Below the pieces are notes generated by a model that saw nothing but the letters and a program-made list of their open reading frames with translations, searched no databases and was not told the origin of the DNA. From contig JAJEKV010000001.1 in the NCBI GenBank assembly GCA_021234155.1, forward strand, positions 24,601,189-24,665,188: a stretch of DNA of 64,000 nucleotides, read 5' to 3'. Of the stretch, positions 58,601 through 64,000 are shown one piece after another; position 1 is the first letter of the stretch, and each line of letters starts with the position of its first letter. The stretch is from Isoetes taiwanensis (Eukaryota; Streptophyta; Lycopodiopsida; Isoetales; Isoetaceae). The position numbers and the translations under genes are program-made.

Positions 58601-60999
58601 GCCACAAAATAAGGTATGCACTAGTAACCTATCACAGAGCTTCTCTGCCGCATCATTCGGGTGTCCTAAAAATAAGTAAACGGAAGCAGATTGGAAGCAT
58701 ATTGGAATGGATCGTAGACAGTGATGAATGGATCGTCGATGGTGGGCTGATTGGAATGGACAGTGAGCTGATTGGAGCTGTTTCTTTGCAGCTGTGGGTT
58801 CATCCACACCGAATCTGCAGTAGGCCTGGAATGGGTTCTAGGATCCAAAAAATCTGATTCCGAAATGGGTTCTGATCCGAAACTAAAGATTTTGAGCCGA
58901 AAATAGCCAAAATCAAATTGGCAACATGCAGAAGAATGCATCCACGGTCATGACAGATAAATCTTACAAGAAAGAGGGCGGATTTCCGGTGTTGGGCCAT
59001 ATCCAGTACTGCCAAGGCAATAAGTATGTTAGAAAATTTGAGAAAAACATGCCAGAACAACGGTAAAAGAGAGAAAAGATTTGTTAATCTCTTACCGGAA
59101 TACTGTAAGACGGCATTGATCGCTACAAAACAGAAGACCGTTCACCTTCCACCATGGCCAAGCAAGAAGATGTTGTGAAGCATTGCAGGTCGATAGCAGG
59201 TCTCTGCTCCAGGTTTAGAAAATGGTCGTGGAAAACCCACATTATAAGACACCTCTTAGCTTAATGGTAGATGTTTTGTATTTTACGCAATGGAAAATCG
59301 ATTTTTTTAGGACATGTCTTAGTATGAGGTGGAGCTGACATGGAGCCCAAAAGGGTGTCTTATAAAAATACGACAGCCTTAAAATAAGACTGCTGTGGAA
59401 AAAGGGCCTGAGTCACCAAAACTAAATCTGGCAAATACTATACTATTTTTGGCACTTACTATAATATTCTTGGCAATCATTATGCTCCCGGCACAATTTG
59501 GTACCAGCCTCACACCACAAAAAGCGGGGTTAGGGGGGACATGCCAAGTGATCCACTACAACGTGCTTTGACCCAGCTCCTATTTTTGAGGAATTGAGAA
59601 AAGCAGCCGGGGAAGAATGCTGCATGATTGCATTATACCTGGATGATTGCATTATGGGTGCTAATAGCTTGCAATGTTTAACACGTTGCAAAAATGCCTT
59701 GCAACAAAAAATCTCTATGACTTAACGTCAACAGCATGGCGTACTCCAAGGGCTACATAAGGATTGGATTTTATGCCTAGAGTGCTCAAATTCATGTCGT
59801 TAAGTTCCTTCGACTTGGCAACTAGGTGAGAATCAAATATTTTGTAGAGAAGTTTCCATGCCAGAAAAATAGAGTGGTAAAAGTAGGAAGACCCCACAAG
59901 GGCAATTCTAACATGTTGATCCCTGACACCTAGTTCAAACCAAGCATAACAACATGATTCTAGAACATGATTTAACATGTCACTCTTGCTCTAAGAATTC
60001 TACCACAAGCTTATTTGCTACTGTTAATCCAACCTAGAAGTTGACTTCATAGGATTATGCATAGCTGTGGGCATTAGAAGCCTCCCAATATAGGTTTATT
60101 TTAGAATGAAAAAGAAAAATAATTTAATTTAACTGTAGGCAACAACATTTTTAACTGAACCTCACCCCCAAACACCCGATTCTTTCAAATAGAAAAATGC
60201 AGGTGATCCGCACCTGATCTACTGTCCCAGTTAAGTGGTGATGCCAGCAAAATCCTTGCCAAAGACTTGCCAGAGACACAAAATTGGGAAAAAGTTTCAA
60301 GCCCCAGGAGAATTTTTGGCCGGGAAAAAAAAATTAAAGCGGCCACCAACTAAACTAGATTAGCTGGTGGCTGCCAAAGCATTTCATCCAAAATTTTCTC
60401 CCGAGGAAAATTACTCCTTCCATTATTGGTCCCCTTTCCCTCCCCCAATCCAAAACCCAATTTATATCATTATAAAAAACGATTGTCAATTTTCAAGAAT
60501 GTCCACTCGTTTAGGAGTTGAATCCATTTAGAAAAGCATTAAATTAATGAGTGTGTATATGGGTAGTTTGTTGATAGATTTTGATGAAACTATCAATTAT
60601 GACACCACCTTCATATTTGCATGCTATTCAACATCATGGAAAATGTGCTATTGAATAGGCATTATGAACCTTAATAGCGAGACAAGGTATGAACATTGTT
60701 GAAGATGCACATCCAACATCATCATGTTATGCATAGTGGTAGTAATGTTGGTTCTTCCTTATATGGTACTATACTTGTAGGTGGCTTTGTTTAATCACAA
60801 CATCATATACATCACACACCTTCCAGCTAAATCCGCCATTGAAATAAATTTTACGCGATTGACTGACCGACTGAATACTTTGAAAGGCATGTAGGAGCAA
60901 AACTGTGCTGGAAGGGGACATGAGTCTCTAACTGTGCTGGAAGGGGAAACAATCACTGCAAATATGAGGAGGAAACTTCATTGAATTCGGGCATCTTAC
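58601..60999. other. Non-coding, contains the second copy of a 140-bp repeat
   Basis: No gene supported. Near 58686-58765 'attggaatgga' and 'gtgatgaatggatcgt' words form short repeats. 59437-59574 is the dispersed repeat described separately. Near 60900-60945 'aactgtgctggaaggggac/aaac' occurs twice. Confidence 0.4.
59437..59574. repeat. ~140-bp dispersed repeat, copy 2
   Basis: Partner of 44845-44986. Both contain 'aatcattatgctc', 'ggcacaatttggt' and 'acatgccaagtgatccacta' and end near 'ttgaccc'. Confidence 0.85.
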
Positions 61000-61087
61000 C
61001 TGGCAGCTGATGATTGCAGAGGTATGTGGAGAAAGACAGTGTAACGAGAACTATGAACGCAGTGGCGAAGATGATGGCAGACACCAT
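61000..61087 (-). CDS. Possible first exon encoding a secretory signal peptide
   Basis: From the minus-strand ATG at 61087 the frame reads MVSAIIFATAFIVLVTLSFS, a good signal peptide or anchor, then TYLCNHQLP. It stops at a strong donor, ctgccag|gtaagatg (splice after 61000). A TATA-like tttataat lies about 40 bases upstream. Without splicing the frame ends soon after. No downstream exon was identified between 60999 and 58600, so the gene may be broken or the exons unrecognised. Confidence 0.35.
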
Positions 61088-61089
61088 GG

Positions 61090-62187
61090 TTAAGACTTAG
61101 GAACATGGGGGTATGAAGGAGAATTATAAAGGCCACATGAGGGGTCAATAATACAATGCAATACACTAATGGCCACATGCAAAGAGGTTAAAAATATCCA
61201 AGTAAATAAATATCAACACAAAGAAAGAACTGACTAGGCAGACAGAACTGGGAACAAAAAGGAAGGAAAACGATACACATGCTCTGTTCTGTCCTTTGAA
61301 AAAAGAAAAAAGAAAAAAAAAAAGGAAATCCTTCCTCCCCTTTCCAAATAATCCCTTCGTTTTCCCTTCGATCGGCCAACCGCTGCAGCATGATTTGGGC
61401 CCATGACCTTCCGTTTCCTTCAATCCTTCAAATGCCCACCTGATTCAGCCATTTGATCCTGTTTTTTAACCCCTCCACTCGCAGTCTTTTTAAAATGCGA
61501 ATCGGCCATCAGACTTTAGCTTAGCAATAGCTTTCTGTCTCGCCGGATTTTTTTTTAAGAGGAATCGCCCATTAGACTAATAGATAGCAGTTACTGTCAT
61601 GCCGTCTGCCAGAAGTCCATATCCATCCACTGGGAAATTGCATTGCGCTGTAGTTTTGCGTCTATAAGATTTCTGTCTTAATACCGGACTCTCGTCTCCT
61701 CTGCCTGTCTTATGCTGGGATAAATTCCCTTCGCTATATGTTGCAGATCATTGGGAGCGCTGTGTTTTTTGCTGTGGCTATGGGTTTTTTTTTTGTGAGT
61801 ATTCTGGTCTAAGCCACCAAGTGGCTTATGGGTGCCCACCATAGCTGGGTTTTTGGAGCCGTATATGGGGCAGTTTGTTTGCGAGCAAGAAGCAACGGCT
61901 GGCTTAAGGAAGAGCGTGTTTTTTAGCTGAACAAAACAAAGGGGCCCAGAAGAAAAAACAGGGGTTTCTTGCCCCGCCTCTTCTTCTTACGACCATTTTG
62001 CTTCAAAATCCGACCTGCTCACATTGTTTTGCTTCAAAATCCGACCCGCCCACCTTGTTTTGCTTAAATCCCACTCTATTGGGTTGCTCCATAAATGCGG
62101 ATTGAAATTTGAATGCCAGCCGTGGTTTCCAAGTTCAGTTTGATGGGTAGAAGGATGGTTCCAATTTGAATGCCTCGCTAGAGCGCC
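61090..62187. other. Upstream region of the neprosin gene, with a 31-bp tandem repeat
   Basis: 61996-62070 contains ttttgcttcaaaatccgacc repeated with period 31 (starts 61996, 62027 and 62058, the last partial). The neprosin promoter should lie within a few hundred bases of 62188. No clear TATA was assigned. A tataag at about 61664 is far upstream. Confidence 0.5.
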
Positions 62188-64000
62188 ATGAAGTTTCTTC
62201 TCGTTATTCTTTCCGCTCTGCTTCTTTCTTCCGTTAAGTCGGAAGACGCAGATGCTACTGCAAAAGCATGGAGTCGATCAGATCTTCGGAAACAAATCGG
62301 TGCTCAGTTTCACAAAGAAATCCACGAATACATGGCTTTCGTTAACAGACCTTACGTGAAATCCTTCACCGTAAGCTCAAAAACGCTCTAATAATCCTCC
62401 ATTTTTTCGCATATTAGTTATCAATTCTGAGCCATTGATGTTGATTCTTCAGCTTTCCGACGGAAGTATTGTGGACTGCGTAAGGCATGAGGATCAACTG
62501 GCCTTGCAGCATCCCCTGCTCAAGAATCACCAAGTGCAGGTGCAATATTTGGTCCTTTTTTGTTTTTTTCTTGCAGAAACCAGGGATGGGTTCTGACGAT
62601 TTTTGGGAACGGATTTACAGCTGATGCCATCAGTTTTCAGCAAGCAATCCTTCAACGCAGAGAAATATAAAAGGAAGACCAACATGTCTCTGCCATGGCA
62701 ACGGTTTCATCACGAATGCACTTCTTGTCCGGAAGGCACCATACCTGTGCAACGCTTGCTGCTGAAGGATATACAAAGAATGGAAAGCATACAGGTTATG
62801 CACACAAAGCACCCAACAAGAACAGGCAAACCCCATGGCAAATTGGATAACAAGGACCGAAAGCAACGCCAGAGTAAGATTGATCCTCCAGCTGCAGATG
62901 GGCACCAGGTAATGCCATAGATTTATCCTTTAGATTTGGTCCTACATTGGCCATTTAAGAAGGGTTTCTTATTTTGGTTTCTGTTATGGTCTGCAGTACG
63001 CCATAGTTCAGGCTGTGGGAAGCTTTTCTGGTTCTCAAGCATATTTGAGTGTGTGGGATCCCGCTGTGGCTTCTACTTCTGATTTCAGCCTCTCTCAGCT
63101 CTGGTTAGGTGCTGGTAGCCATGAAAGTATCAATACTGTTGAAGCTGGTTGGCAGGTACTGTAAAAACATCCCTTATCTAACATATTTGACCATTCACTG
63201 CACTTCTTCATATTCAAACCAATGTTGGTTTCAAATTTAGGTTCCCATACTGACAAAGTGCTCATTCTTTTAGGTGTATGAGCTCCTAAATGGAGATAGA
63301 GATCCTCACTTGTTCATTTTCTGGACTGTAAGTGATCTTTAATGACTTCATTCTAGTTATGGCACACAAGATCCACGCGTTTGCCTCTTTCTGACACAGT
63401 ACCACTTACTTTTGCTTCTGTATTTCTTGCATTTGTCTTCCACAGGCAGATTCTTACAAGGCATCTGGCTGCTATAACCTGAGATGCGCAGGATTTGTGC
63501 AAACCAGTAGCAGAATACTCCTTGGAGGAAGCATTTCTACTATATCAAGTCCTGATGCAAGCCTCTACTTCAAAAAATTTGTCATTTTCAAGGTATGCTT
63601 GGTTATAGGAAAGGTTAAATTGAGGTTAGTAAATAACTATGAGAGTTTAGGAATGGCGAGAGCTTGATAACTATGAATCTCCTAGTGAAGTTTTTACACA
63701 TGATTTCTCAACTTCTATGATTCACATTCGTATATTTCATGTATCTAGGATCCAACAGCTTGGTGGTTGCAAGTGGACAACGAATGGATTGGATACTGGC
63801 CCTCTAAGCTCTTTACGACATTAGGCGAATCTTCGCAGTGGATGCAGTGGGGTGGAGAAGTCTGTTTGTCAGGAGGTAGTGATCAACCCCAGCTCACTAC
63901 ACAGATGGGAAGTGGCTTTTTCCCTAGGGAAGGATACACAAGAGCAGCCTCCCAATGTGAACTCAGCTACTTGGACGGAGAAATGAATGAGTATGAAGCC
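62188..64000 (+). CDS. Neprosin-domain (DUF239) secreted protein, seven exons seen, 3' end beyond window
   Basis: Exons are 62188-62370, 62453-62539, 62621-62908, 62997-63155, 63274-63327, 63446-63592 and 63749 onward. All are phase 0 with GT-AG introns, giving 390 residues before the edge. Order: signal peptide (MKFLLVILSALLLSSVKSED), neprosin activation peptide (DGSIVDCVRHEDQLALQHP, exon 2; LKNHQVQ), a basic linker (exon 3), then the neprosin peptidase domain. Both residues known as the catalytic glutamates of neprosin-type glutamic peptidases have counterparts: NTVEAGWQ (end of exon 4) and QWGGEVC (exon 7). CYNLRCAGFVQ (exon 6) and MGSGFFPREGYTRAA (exon 7) are typical. The N-terminal propeptide implies secretion and maturation. 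Most plant members have no known substrate. The last roughly 40-60 residues are missing. Confidence 0.94.

Overview
The window looks like a piece of a large, repeat-rich nuclear plant genome. It has spliced plant genes (a cold-regulated COR413 membrane protein, a lectin S-receptor-like kinase, a neprosin-domain protein), GT-AG introns, many decayed non-LTR retrotransposons, LTRs, minisatellites and long satellite units. Sparse genes in a sea of old, nested, broken elements fit a gymnosperm, most likely a conifer. That assignment is inference, not something read directly.

Layout. 0.1-1.4 kb (+): complete four-exon COR413 gene. 3.0-4.5 kb (+): 5'-truncated LINE with a TATTC-repeat tail. 4.5-9.1 kb: non-coding, with minor repeats. 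9.2-11.7 kb (-): intronless lectin S-receptor kinase, with its signal peptide out of frame and a duplication in the activation loop. 13.9-14.3 kb: LINE scrap. 14.4-15.3 kb: purine-only tract. 15.7-16.4 kb: LINE 3' end. 16.5-17.2 kb (+): N-terminal exon of a DDE-like mobile element. 19.7-22.3 kb (+): two LINEs separated by a pure (CT)n tract. 23.0-23.4 kb (+): small spliced gene for an acidic protein. 24.2-28.1 kb (+): a poly(A)-tailed LINE that seems to have landed antisense inside an unknown minus-strand ORF, whose pieces lie at 23.7-24.2 and 28.1-29.9 kb.

31.5-35.8 kb is a giant imperfect palindrome built from a 19-bp minisatellite (57-bp higher-order unit) around an inverted duplication with a poly(C)/poly(G) pair. 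35.8-43.5 kb carries three more broken copies of the DDE-like element, and a fifth lies at 51.7-53.0 kb. 44.0-44.8 kb (-) is a decayed second copy of the acidic-protein gene. 45.4-46.8 kb is a 3' LTR with its polypurine tract, followed at once by a ~1.57-kb tandem satellite (46.9-51.1 kb). 53.1-53.6 kb is another LINE 3' end. 55.8-57.3 kb is a solo LTR with a perfect 5-bp target duplication. 57.4-58.6 kb (-) has exon-like ORFs of unknown function. 62.2-64.0 kb (+) is a seven-exon neprosin-domain gene running off the window.

The host genes are unrelated single genes rather than a pathway. The most unusual content is the DDE-like element family: aligning its five broken copies gives one consistent exon order (basic N-terminal exon, cysteine-rich exon, D...SDG core, GKG..DG region, C-terminal domain). 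The 19-bp minisatellite sits at the same coding junction in two of the copies.
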